From Ruminococcus flavefaciens (GTDB lineage Bacteria > Bacillota > Clostridia > Oscillospirales > Ruminococcaceae): DNA of 23,284 nucleotides. The notes beneath the pieces were generated by a model that saw nothing but the letters and a program-made list of their open reading frames with translations, searched no databases and was not told the origin of the DNA. A program made the position numbers and the translations under genes. Shown here in pieces: positions 14,044-22,700 of the stretch (position 1 is its first letter; every line of letters starts with the position of its first letter). The stretch is from assembly GCA_002310115.1 (NCBI GenBank), contig DBYI01000033.1, positions 313 to 23,596 on the forward strand, given 5' to 3'.

Positions 14044-15984
14044 TTAATTTTTTGTAACTACAGCCTTGATATTTTTGTGTTCTTTTATGAGTTCTGCTCT
14101 GTTGAACTCATCAGGAGTTGTAAAGGTCGGAACTATATCGTGCAACGCCTGAACTGCCTCCTCATTGAGGTTATGATTCGCAGCGTTACGAAGTCTGCGG
14201 AGCTTTCTGATAAACACATCACAGTTCAGTTCTATCTGTTTTCCGATGAATATGAGTTTGTTGGAGGTTTGTTTAAGACCTTCCTCGTTCATGAGAAGCT
14301 CCTCACGAAGCTTTTCACCAGGACGAAGACCTGTGAACTTTATCTCAACATCAGTGTAGGGTTTCTTGCCGTACATACGAATGAGGTTTTCAGCCAGCTT
14401 TACAATGTGTACGGGTTGTCCCATATCCAATACGAATATTTCGCCGCCATGAGCTATTGCAGCAGCCTCCATAACTAGACTGACGGCCTCTGGTATAGTC
14501 ATGAAGTACCGGATAACGTCAGGATGAGTTACAGTTACGGGTTTGCCGCTTTCAATCTGCTTGCGGAAGAGAGGTATTACTGAGCCGTGCGAGCCGAGTA
14601 CATTACCGAAACGTGTAGTTACGAATTCTGTACAGCCATCATGCTGCTGTGAGAGATATTGTATTATCATTTCGCAGCAACGCTTTGAAGCTCCCATTAC
14701 ATTGGTGGGGTTTACAGCTTTATCAGTGGATACCATAACAAACTTCTTTACGTTGTGGAACTGCGCTAAAGTCGCTACATTGAATGTGCCGATAACGTTG
14801 TTCTTGATAGCCTCCATAGGTGAATTTTCCATAAGCGGAACGTGCTTGTGAGCAGCAGCATGGAAAATAATGTCAGGCTTGTACTTGTCAAGAATAGAGT
14901 TCATGCGGTCGTAATCTCTTACAGAGGCGATAAGTACTGTTAATTTGAGACTGTCACCATACTCCATTACAAGCTCCTGCTGAATGTCATAGGCATTGTT
15001 CTCGTAGATATCAATTATTATTACGCGTTCAGGATCATACTTTGCTATCTGACGTACAAGCTCGGAACCAATCGAACCGCCGCCGCCAGTTACCATGCAT
15101 ATCTTGCCGCTGATGAAATTTCGGATATCCTTATTATCAAAGCTTATCGGAGATCGTCCTAGAAGATCCTCGAACCTGATATCATGCATCTGAGATAACA
15201 GCGGATTGTTTTTATCGTTGAAAATTAAATTTCCAATGAACGGAATAACCTTAACTGGGAGGTTTGTTCCGGCACAGATGTCCAGTATTCTCTTTTTCTC
15301 GTCGTCGAGACATGAGGGAATAGCAAAGATTATCTGCTCAATGTGATACTGATCTACGTATTTTATAATCTCATTGGTAGTTCCAACTACAGTAACGCCT
15401 TGTATTTCAGTTCCTATCTTACTTCTGTCATCGTCGATGATACAAACAGGTTCATAGTCTGCTGAGATATTGTCAGAAACAGATTTCTGCGCGTTCATAA
15501 TCTCAGTTAATATCATTTTACATGTCTGACCGCCGCCGACTATCATGGTACGCTTTTTGTTGCTGTCTGTTGCAGAGGCTTTAATAGTAACGAAAGCCTC
15601 CTTGAACAGAAGTCTGAACAGGCATACTCCTATGAGAGTGAGAACTCCATGCAGGCACATGAAGCTGATAGGTACCTGCTTACGGATTATGTAAACGATA
15701 ATTCCAGAAGCAAGAAATCCGAAAAATACTCCATAAAAGCAGGATAGATAATCGCGCTTGTTGAAAAATCTCCACAGCTTATTGTAAGCATTGAAAATGA
15801 ACAGGCAGCTACAACAGGTAAAAGCGCCTATGATGAAACTTATAAGCATTCCTGAGCTGCTTATTGACTTTCCAAAGAAAGATAGTGCAAAATTTGCGAT
15901 AAGTGACGCAGTCATAACGATAAAAGCGTCTGCCAGAACGAGTATAGTCCGTCTGAAGCTGAACTTTTCCAATAATTTTTTCAA
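14044..15984 (-). CDS. CapD/WbpM-type membrane nucleotide-sugar 4,6-dehydratase/epimerase
   Basis: A 646-residue membrane enzyme of the FlaA1/WbpM/PglF group, which oxidises and dehydrates UDP-GlcNAc-type sugars for capsule, O-antigen or glycan synthesis. Four hydrophobic helices (about 13-35, 47-68, 80-100, 106-126) precede a CoA-binding-like Rossmann domain starting MIVGGGQTCK. The catalytic Rossmann/SDR domain follows, with CMVTGGGGSIGSEL from about residue 296, AAAHKHVPLME, and the STDKAVNPTNVMGASKR catalytic segment. FTGLRPGEKLREELL near the C-terminus is also typical. Length fits the long members of the family. The start is TTG at 15984: an in-frame TGA lies 16 bases upstream and GGGG precedes it. 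It follows the CpsB-type phosphatase by 48 bases and shares its transcript. Confidence 0.93.
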   Translation of the reverse strand: MKKLLEKFSFRRTILVLADAFIVMTASLIANFALSFFGKSISSSGMLISFIIGAFTCCSCLFIFNAYNKLWRFFNKRDYLSCFYGVFFGFLASGIIVYIIRKQVPISFMCLHGVLTLIGVCLFRLLFKEAFVTIKASATDSNKKRTMIVGGGQTCKMILTEIMNAQKSVSDNISADYEPVCIIDDDRSKIGTEIQGVTVVGTTNEIIKYVDQYHIEQIIFAIPSCLDDEKKRILDICAGTNLPVKVIPFIGNLIFNDKNNPLLSQMHDIRFEDLLGRSPISFDNKDIRNFISGKICMVTGGGGSIGSELVRQIAKYDPERVIIIDIYENNAYDIQQELVMEYGDSLKLTVLIASVRDYDRMNSILDKYKPDIIFHAAAHKHVPLMENSPMEAIKNNVIGTFNVATLAQFHNVKKFVMVSTDKAVNPTNVMGASKRCCEMIIQYLSQQHDGCTEFVTTRFGNVLGSHGSVIPLFRKQIESGKPVTVTHPDVIRYFMTIPEAVSLVMEAAAIAHGGEIFVLDMGQPVHIVKLAENLIRMYGKKPYTDVEIKFTGLRPGEKLREELLMNEEGLKQTSNKLIFIGKQIELNCDVFIRKLRRLRNAANHNLNEEAVQALHDIVPTFTTPDEFNRAELIKEHKNIKAVVTKN

Positions 15985-16032
15985 AACCGTAACCCCTTTT
16001 CAGCTCTGTAAAGAGCCAAAATTCTCCTTCTA

Positions 16033-16731
16033 TCAAATATTTTGTGCAGTAACGATCAAACTTGCAGGCTCAAGAAGCTCGTCCGAAGTCTTTAGTAATT
16101 CGGAATCGCATTTTTCAGTCAGCATATCCCAATTAGGTCGTCTGCTTTCAGTATTATGCGCATCGCTGCCAAATACCACCTTTCTGCCGCTTTTCAGCAA
16201 TCTTTCGAGAAATTCTTCCTCTTCAGGAACGAGAAAGACGTCGTTGTTGAACTGGAAAATAGCGTCAAATTTCAGCAGCTTTTCAATATTTTCCGGCGAA
16301 TAATACTGAAGATAACGGTGAACATGTGCTAGTATCACCTTTAGACCGAGCTCTGAGGAAACAGCGTTGATTTCCTCGGACATCCAGTCTTCGTAATCGC
16401 GGTAAGGCAGTTCAAGGAGTATCATATCAGAATTCTCGATGGCAAGCTGCTCAATACCTTGTATTTTTGAAATCCCGTGCTCTATTGCGACTTCAGCACC
16501 AAGCACTATATTAGGGATAGCGGCTGTGTCCCATACGCTGTCAAGAGCGTCCTCCCGCCGCAATAAATATTCCGTCAGAGATCTTTCTTCGTGGGCATAG
16601 AAATGGGGAGTTGCTATGATACGCTCAACTCCCTGCTCTTTCATTATTTCTATCATTTCAAGAGCTGTTTCCACGTCCGCAGCACCGTCGTCCATGAACG
16701 GTAGAATGTGACAATGGTAATCAGTTAGCAT
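16033..16731 (-). CDS. CpsB/CapC-family protein-tyrosine phosphatase (PHP fold)
   Basis: A 232-residue cytoplasmic Mn-dependent phosphatase of the PHP superfamily (CpsB of Streptococcus, YwqE of Bacillus). It removes phosphate from tyrosine-autokinases that control capsule chain length. Metal ligands are visible in order: His6 and His8 in YHCHILPFMDDG, His43 in TPHFYAHEER, the glutamate in LGAEVAIEHG, HVHRY, and FGSDAHN near the C-terminus. AAAGGAAG precedes the ATG. It is the first gene before the CapD-type dehydratase, a normal capsule/exopolysaccharide arrangement. The partner kinase and the Wzz-like adaptor are not in this window, so the locus appears split or reduced. A promoter lies at 16865-16894. 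Confidence 0.93.
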   Translation of the reverse strand: MLTDYHCHILPFMDDGAADVETALEMIEIMKEQGVERIIATPHFYAHEERSLTEYLLRREDALDSVWDTAAIPNIVLGAEVAIEHGISKIQGIEQLAIENSDMILLELPYRDYEDWMSEEINAVSSELGLKVILAHVHRYLQYYSPENIEKLLKFDAIFQFNNDVFLVPEEEEFLERLLKSGRKVVFGSDAHNTESRRPNWDMLTEKCDSELLKTSDELLEPASLIVTAQNI

Positions 16732-17017
16732 ATTCTGTTGTCTTCCTTTTTCTTTGTTCTGTATATTTAATTGTTAAAGCATTATATATATCTTTTGCTT
16801 TTAAAATATTACATAAAAAATCGCATTATATGTTTTCGTGTATTTATCCTGCGATACCGCTATAATTATATAATAATTTAAGTGCATTTGTCAATAGAAA
16901 AAAATTAATTAATTTAGTTTTGAAATTCACAAAAAATCAATATCAATGATAATACTATAGTATGCATATTCCAAAAGCTCAATGCTGAAAATTCATAATA
17001 CTTAGGCTGAACGTAGT
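16732..17017. other. AT-rich intergenic region with leader of the CpsB-CapD operon
   Basis: Between the CpsB-type gene and the cellulase terminator there is no gene. The leader of the CpsB operon (16732 to about 16858) begins with ATCGCA (16855-16850), repeated in reverse as TGCGAT (16825-16820), and a T-run follows on the minus strand, resembling a weak attenuator. From 16895 to 17017 nothing is recognisable. Confidence 0.4.
16865..16894 (-). promoter_or_regulatory. Probable promoter of the CpsB-CapD operon
   Basis: On the minus strand TTGACA (16894-16889) and TATAAT (16870-16865), spaced 18 bases, one more than optimal. Both boxes are perfect. Several overlapping TATA-like boxes occur in the spacer, so the exact start site is uncertain. 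Confidence 0.72.
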
Positions 17018-17047
17018 AAAAAAGTGCAGCTGCATTAGCAGCTGCAC
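17018..17047 (-). terminator. Terminator of the GH5 cellulase gene
   Basis: On the minus strand GTGCAGCTGC (17047-17038) and GCAGCTGCAC (17033-17024) form a perfect 10-bp stem with a 4-base loop, followed by six T (17023-17018). It lies 36 bases after the cellulase stop. Confidence 0.9.
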
Positions 17048-17083
17048 TTCTAAGAGGTATATGGATCAATTATTGCTTAGCTA

Positions 17084-19363
17084 TCAGTCGATAACTGTAT
17101 CTGCACTAACAGGAAGTGATTTTATAAGGTTAAGCAGATAAAGCTGGATAACCTGTGCGTCCTTAACAGTAACACCGTCATTTCCATAAACGTCAGCAGC
17201 AAGTTTGCCGTCGCCATCAAGTGTGTACTTGTTGGGGTTAGCGAGAGACTGCATAATCTTTACAGCGTCACTAAGATCAACCTGGCCGTCCTGGTTAGCG
17301 TCACCTGTGAGGAAACTTGTATGAGGTGAGCTGCCAGTCTTAGTAGTTGTTGATGATGTAACAGTAGTTGATGTAGTAGTTGTTGTTGATGTAGTAGTTG
17401 TTGTTGTTGATGTAGTAGTTGTGGTAGTAGTTGTAGTAGTTGTTGTTGCAGCAGTAGTAGTTGTTGTTTCAACAGCAGCAGAACCAAAGTTGTATTCTGT
17501 AAGGTCTACAAGCTCGGGCTGATACCAGATCTGGCACTCAGCAGAAGCAATACTAGCTGGGAATTTGCTCATAGCGATTCTAACAGTGAGGTCACCGTTA
17601 GCATCTGTTGTACCCTTCCATTCAATCTGCTCCCAACCGTCTCCGTTGTATCCTACGCAGCCGTTTGTAACAGTATTCTTTTCGCCCTTGAATGTAAGAA
17701 TAAGGTCATCGCCAGCCTGAGCGTTAGCAAAGTCAATCTTGTACTTCTTTGTCTTGTCAACTTCTACTTCAATGTCAACCTCAGGAGCATTAAGGATAAC
17801 GATCTTCTCAATATTTGTAACTGAGTCTGTTCTTGCCTGCATATGATTTACTGTTGAAAGATCAGTCCATGCAGCAGGAAGCTGTTTGCTTACAAGGTAG
17901 TAAGCGATGCCATTAGCTTCATCAACTACATAAGGCTTGAACTCTGTCCAGTTGCCGTATTCAGCATCTGAGAATGCAAGGATAGGAGTTGCTCCTGTGA
18001 ACTTGATAGCAACTTCCTTGCCCTCAAGCTGTGACCAAGCTATTTCCTGGCCTGGAGTTGTATTCTCATAGGTCTTTGACTTGGAAGCGTCAATTTCTAC
18101 AGCTTTATCTCTGAAAACAGTACCCTCTGAAAGATCCTGATGATTGTATGTGGGAATCTTCCTTTCGCTGCCCCACTTTATAGATGTGTCATTCATTATT
18201 TCCATCATTTTGTTGATGACAGGAAGGCTTGTTTCGTACCACTCACCGGTCTCACGGTTGATATAGCCGTGGCACTCGCCTGGATCCTTAGGATTTGTTT
18301 CAATATTATTATCCCAGAGACAGCATGGGATACCATATTTCTTAGCTGTTGAGAAGTAGAGGTTTGTCCAATCTACACGAGCCTCTGTGTTTCCAAAGTT
18401 TGATGTGCCCATCTCACCGATTACAACGGGTACATCCTTATCAAGGAAGAGGTCACGCATACCCTGAAGAGTATCAGCGAGGTTCTGAGCGTAAGCTCCT
18501 GTGAATACAGAGTGATCCTTAACAGCTGTATTCATAGTGAAATCATAAGGTGTATAAGCATGGATAGAGATAGCTACATATGGGTCGCTAGGAACGTCGA
18601 TAGCCTTAAGGAATGTCTGCTCTGCGCTTGCGCAGTAGCCAGGGAGCATAAGAAGACGTGTTTTAGCGTAAGGACCATCCATGCCTCTGATGAGATCTAC
18701 AAAGTCATGCTCAAGCTTGTTGATAACGTCGCATTCATCAACTGCGCTTGCGGCCCACCACTCATAAGTTGTACCAACAGCACGTGGTTCGTTCATGCAC
18801 TCAAAAATGAGATGCTGATCATAGTCTTTGAAAGTCTCAGCAATCTGAGTCCAGATCTTCATCAATCTTGGCTGGATATCATCATAAGCTGTAAGAAGGT
18901 CTTTTCTATTAATCCAGTTCTCATGGTGAACGTTGAGGATTATGTACATATCGTTCTTGATACCGTAATCTACAACTTCCTTTACACGAGCAAGCCACTG
19001 GGGATCGATGTTGTTGTCTGCATCAAGGTGCTGGAACCATGTAGTTGGGATACGTACTGTATTGAATCCCTTTGCTTTGAGTGCGTCAAACAGTGTCTGA
19101 CTTGCCTTCGGGCAGCCCCATGCTGTTTCAGTCTCAAGACCAGCTGTAGCGTAATCGCCCTTGGCGTCGCCTGCTTTTGCATCCAAGGTATTACCAAGGT
19201 TCCAACCGATTTTCATGTTTTCTGTTATCTCAAAAGCTGTCATTGTTGTGTCCGCAGCGACAGCGTAATTGTCGAGCGGCTCGAAGTGTAGCGCTGAAAA
19301 CATGCATGCTGCAGCAGCAGATATGCTTACAAAACGCTTCACATTCTTAGATGAATTGAACAT
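17084..19363 (-). CDS. Secreted GH5 endoglucanase with binding modules and dockerin
   Basis: A 759-residue secreted enzyme expected to cut beta-1,4-glucans. Order: signal peptide about 1-37; GH5 catalytic domain about 42-391, starting ENMKIGWNLGNTLDA as in GH5 subfamily 4; one or two beta-rich regions about 395-525 and 530-616, probably carbohydrate-binding modules I cannot assign; Thr/Ser linker about 631-683; dockerin from Gly687 (GDANQDGQVDLSDAVKIMQS). The acid/base is Glu192 in FECMNEP and the nucleophile is Glu317 in VVIGEMG. The second dockerin loop is weaker (DVYGNDGVTVKD, tyrosine in place of Asn/Asp at the third position). GGGAGGA precedes the ATG. The gene is monocistronic with its own terminator. 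The antisense open frame at 18512-19291 is an artefact. Confidence 0.95.
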   Translation of the reverse strand: MFNSSKNVKRFVSISAAAACMFSALHFEPLDNYAVAADTTMTAFEITENMKIGWNLGNTLDAKAGDAKGDYATAGLETETAWGCPKASQTLFDALKAKGFNTVRIPTTWFQHLDADNNIDPQWLARVKEVVDYGIKNDMYIILNVHHENWINRKDLLTAYDDIQPRLMKIWTQIAETFKDYDQHLIFECMNEPRAVGTTYEWWAASAVDECDVINKLEHDFVDLIRGMDGPYAKTRLLMLPGYCASAEQTFLKAIDVPSDPYVAISIHAYTPYDFTMNTAVKDHSVFTGAYAQNLADTLQGMRDLFLDKDVPVVIGEMGTSNFGNTEARVDWTNLYFSTAKKYGIPCCLWDNNIETNPKDPGECHGYINRETGEWYETSLPVINKMMEIMNDTSIKWGSERKIPTYNHQDLSEGTVFRDKAVEIDASKSKTYENTTPGQEIAWSQLEGKEVAIKFTGATPILAFSDAEYGNWTEFKPYVVDEANGIAYYLVSKQLPAAWTDLSTVNHMQARTDSVTNIEKIVILNAPEVDIEVEVDKTKKYKIDFANAQAGDDLILTFKGEKNTVTNGCVGYNGDGWEQIEWKGTTDANGDLTVRIAMSKFPASIASAECQIWYQPELVDLTEYNFGSAAVETTTTTAATTTTTTTTTTTTSTTTTTTSTTTTTSTTVTSSTTTKTGSSPHTSFLTGDANQDGQVDLSDAVKIMQSLANPNKYTLDGDGKLAADVYGNDGVTVKDAQVIQLYLLNLIKSLPVSADTVID
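17340..17472 (-). repeat. Codon repeat encoding Thr/Ser linker of the cellulase
   Basis: On the minus strand, runs of ACT and ACA codons interrupted by TCA/TCT give threonine runs separated by single serines. They form a flexible linker before the dockerin. The serine interruptions differ from the EEKK/DDKS interruptions in the xylanase linker. Confidence 0.85.
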
Positions 19364-19449
19364 GATATTTTCCTCCCTAAAATATTGTTAAATTGGGTTG
19401 CTTTTCTTTAAGGTCCAGTGCAGTAACCCTAAAGCATTTGACACTTATA

Positions 19450-19478
19450 GTTTATCATATATGTAAAAAAAAGTCAAG
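19450..19478 (-). promoter_or_regulatory. Likely promoter of the GH5 cellulase gene
   Basis: On the minus strand TTGACT (19478-19473), a 17-base spacer starting with seven T, and TAAACT (19455-19450). The -35 box is one base off consensus; the -10 box keeps the key T, A and final T. A leader of about 80 bases follows, with GGGTT/AACCC complementary blocks (19429-19425 and 19397-19393). The inverted repeat of the xylanase promoter is absent. Confidence 0.45.
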
Positions 19479-19483
19479 GTACT

Positions 19484-19740
19484 TTGTGCAAAATGCAATA
19501 AATTTAGCATAGAATTATTGGTGGTATAATTAGTATAAATGCCAATGAAATCCCCATATAACAGGGATTTATGTTTCATTATTGTTATTAAGATATAATA
19601 TTTTTGTGTTATTAAATAAAATATTACTTTTTACGTAAGTATATATATAATACACAAAATATTAATATTCAGTTCTTGATATTGCTATTTTGTTCACCTT
19701 TTGAACAGTAATATTTTAGGACGCCGTTCTCTGAATTGAT
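19484..19740. other. AT-rich intergenic region with small inverted repeats, no gene
   Basis: Between the cellulase promoter and the YfhO terminator no gene is visible. Two inverted repeats stand out: AAATCCC (19548-19554) with GGGATTT (19564-19570), and TGTTCA (19691-19696) with TGAACA (19702-19707). The 8-base palindrome TTACGTAA is at 19631-19638. Neither repeat is followed by a clear T-run and neither is tied to a recognised promoter. Confidence 0.4.
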
Positions 19741-19769
19741 AAAGGAAAAGCCCCTGCATTGCAGGGGCT
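19741..19769 (-). terminator. Terminator of the YfhO-family gene
   Basis: On the minus strand AGCCCCTGC (19769-19761) and GCAGGGGCT (19757-19749) form a perfect 9-bp stem with a 3-base loop, followed directly by TTTTCCTTT. It lies 11 bases after the stop codon. Confidence 0.9.
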
Positions 19770-19779
19770 AAGAAATCTG

Positions 19780-22700
19780 TTACTTTTTCTTCTTTTTTGC
19801 TTCTTCAAGAACGCTTTCAACTGCACTTTCAGCAGTTTCAGCGATATCCTCAGAAGTCTCTTCGACTCCGTCTTTGATATCAGCTAAAGCGCCTTTTGCT
19901 GCTTCTTCAATATCTTCGGAAGCTTCTTCAGCAGTATCTTTGGCAGATTCGACAACTTCTTCGGCGATATCCTCAGAAGTCTCCTCGACATTTTCCTTGA
20001 TATCTTCCGTAACCTCTTCTGCCTTTTCTTTTGCTTTTTTCAGAGGTTCTTCCGTGATAGCACCTTTGGATTTAATAATGTTCTTCTTGGAAGACTTCTT
20101 TACGTTATCTGCTTCTTCTATAGTCTTGTCAGCTTCGCCGCTCTTTATGAGTTTCTTTGCCTTAAGTTTTTCGATGATTATCTTGTTGTGCTTTCTGTCG
20201 TACATATAGAAGAGCGCAAGTAAGATGATACCGAGTATCAAGGTAACTATTCCCATGTTGAAGCCTGGCGGCGTATACTTGAGGGATACAGTGTGATGAC
20301 CTGCTGGAACACGGATTCCTATGAGAGTTCCGAGAACGATTATTTCACCCTCGGCACCATCTCCGTTTAAAAGAGTTGTCTTTTTGGTATCAGGGTTCTT
20401 TTCCTCGATGATCTGACTTTGTACAGTTTTTCCGTCAATCTGTACCTCCCAGCCGGGTTCGTATGGAATTGAGGTCATTAGTATCTGACCTTCCTGTGCA
20501 TCAACATCGCCTACAAGGTGACGGTCGTTTGTCTTGCTCATATCGAGAACCCAGGGATTTGTCTTGAGCTTGTTGATATCCTCCTGGAAAGCTTCCTCGT
20601 CAAGGTAGTAGAAGTTGAATCCGGAGTTTTTTCTCAACATGAGGTACTCGTTGCTGCCTGTATACTTGCCGTTGCTGCCTGTAGGAGGAATTGTGAGTCT
20701 TATCTCTACCTCGTCTCCCTTGTTGAAAGGGCCCATTCTAACGATAGGAGACGAGTTGTTGAGTTTATTGAAGTATATTCCGTAGCTGTCATAGTATTCA
20801 TTGCCGGTTTTCTGCCCTCTGTAAACTCCGTCGTCACCCTTTACAGCAGCCCATACGTTTATCTGATTTCTTAACTCGGATCCCAGATGCATATAGATGT
20901 CTCCGTCTTGATGAACAGTTATATCGATGTTTACAACAGCATCGTCAACGCCTGCAAATGCTTCATAGCAGTCATGGATAATGCCATTGTGGTCATAATC
21001 GTGATAATATACCTTGGTATCATCGTATTTAACAGTGTAGTCAAATGGTACATAATACTGTCTTGGTGTGAGATTTGCGAAATCAGTTGTGCTTCCTGCC
21101 ATAGCGCTGAGGAAGTTGTTCAGACTGTTGAATGGATTGTCGTTTCCGAGGCCTGTGAGATAAAGGATGTCATCATCGGCCATATAACCTATATTCAGGG
21201 CATTTGGATTCTCATAAATATCCATTGTTGCGGGGACGTTCTTGTCCTTCTTGTAGTCTGCAGAGAAGCGCTTGATGTACGAAGCGTCCACTGTAGAGCC
21301 GATATTTGTTCTTAAAGGGTCGTCAAGAACATACTTTATTCCGAGTATTGAATCTGCAACCGGGTTGCAGCCTTCATATTTTGATTCAAAACTCTGTGTG
21401 AAGTAGCCCATTGTCTCGATGAATGTGATAGCTCTTGCATTCATTACTGAGCTGGAGTGTGATATACCCTTTAAACCGTAAGCAAGGTTATCATTAACCA
21501 TTCGGTTGAAGGTCTTTTCTGCACGGTAGAAGCCTCCGTCGTATTCACTGAGCTTCTTGACAACGTCGGGAGCTGTCATTATTTCGGTATATGTGCTGTG
21601 GTCAGAGTTTCCGACCTCCTTGAATATCTTTCTGAAAGAGTCATAACAGTTATAACCTGTCTCGAAGAATATCAGGAGAGCCATTCCTACCGTTATAGCA
21701 TTCTTGGCTTTCTTTGTCCTTGTATGACTGTAGCAGTAGACTGCTATGAGATATATAGCTCCGAGGATTAGTCCGAATGCAACTGTTCCCAGCCAGAGCT
21801 CTTCCCAGCTGTCGGAGCCGCGCTCCATATTAGCCTTGTACGGGTAGATTGCTACGTACTTGTATTTCTCTTCGTTGTAGTTGAAGTCTTTCATCTTGGC
21901 ACAGAATATTGCTGTGAGTATTCCGACTATCGCTGCGGATATGCTTGCGCTGACAGGTGACATTTTGTAGCCTTCGAGATTGGAGAATATATCTGCCGCC
22001 ATTGATACGAATACGAACGAAAGCAGGAAAGAATATCTGTATGGAAGCCAGTTAGGATCCTGACCGCCGTGCCACATCATATTTATGGGTTTTACATACA
22101 TACTGAAAATGAGTATGAATGAAAGAAGTCCATAGCCGATCTTCTTGTTTAGCTTTATCTTCTTGTTCATGAAGAAGAGCGGGATAAGCACGAATGTGAG
22201 AACTCCGCAGTATATTTCGGGACGTCCGTAGAAACGTGTTCCCTCGTCAACATTTACTGAATAGTACTGGTTCGGGAGCAGACATGGTACGAGCTCAAGA
22301 GGATTGAACATTGCCCTGTAGCTGTAATCCGGCTCAGAGAAGTCGAACTTACCGAGAGCCAGTGCATTGTAAACAGGCATTATCATAATAAAGCTGCACA
22401 TGAGTACTACTAATGTGGATATACCCATTCTGAGAACTACCATCCCGTATTCGCCGATGTTCTTGAATTTTCGGCTTGTACCGAAGAACAGGTAATAGAA
22501 GAAGTATATAGCTATGAATATTGCTATCATGAATCCGATATAGAAGTTAGCAACGAACATCAGAGCTGTAGGTATGATGTAGTTTATCTTTCTTCCATCG
22601 TCTATGAGGTATTCAACGCCGAGGATTATCAGAGGCAGGAATACAGGTCCGTCGATCCACATAGGGTCTATGAGCTGGATAACGACGTATGCCATCATAG

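Noticed and set aside
15809..16036. 75-codon minus-strand frame between the phosphatase and the dehydratase
   Set aside because: It overlaps the start of the dehydratase in another frame and its sequence resembles nothing; the TTG start at 15984 with the membrane helix pattern is clearly the real gene.
18512..19291. Plus-strand frame of 259 codons opposite the cellulase
   Set aside because: Cysteine-rich composition from antisense reading of a clear GH5 domain; no ribosome site and no family resemblance.
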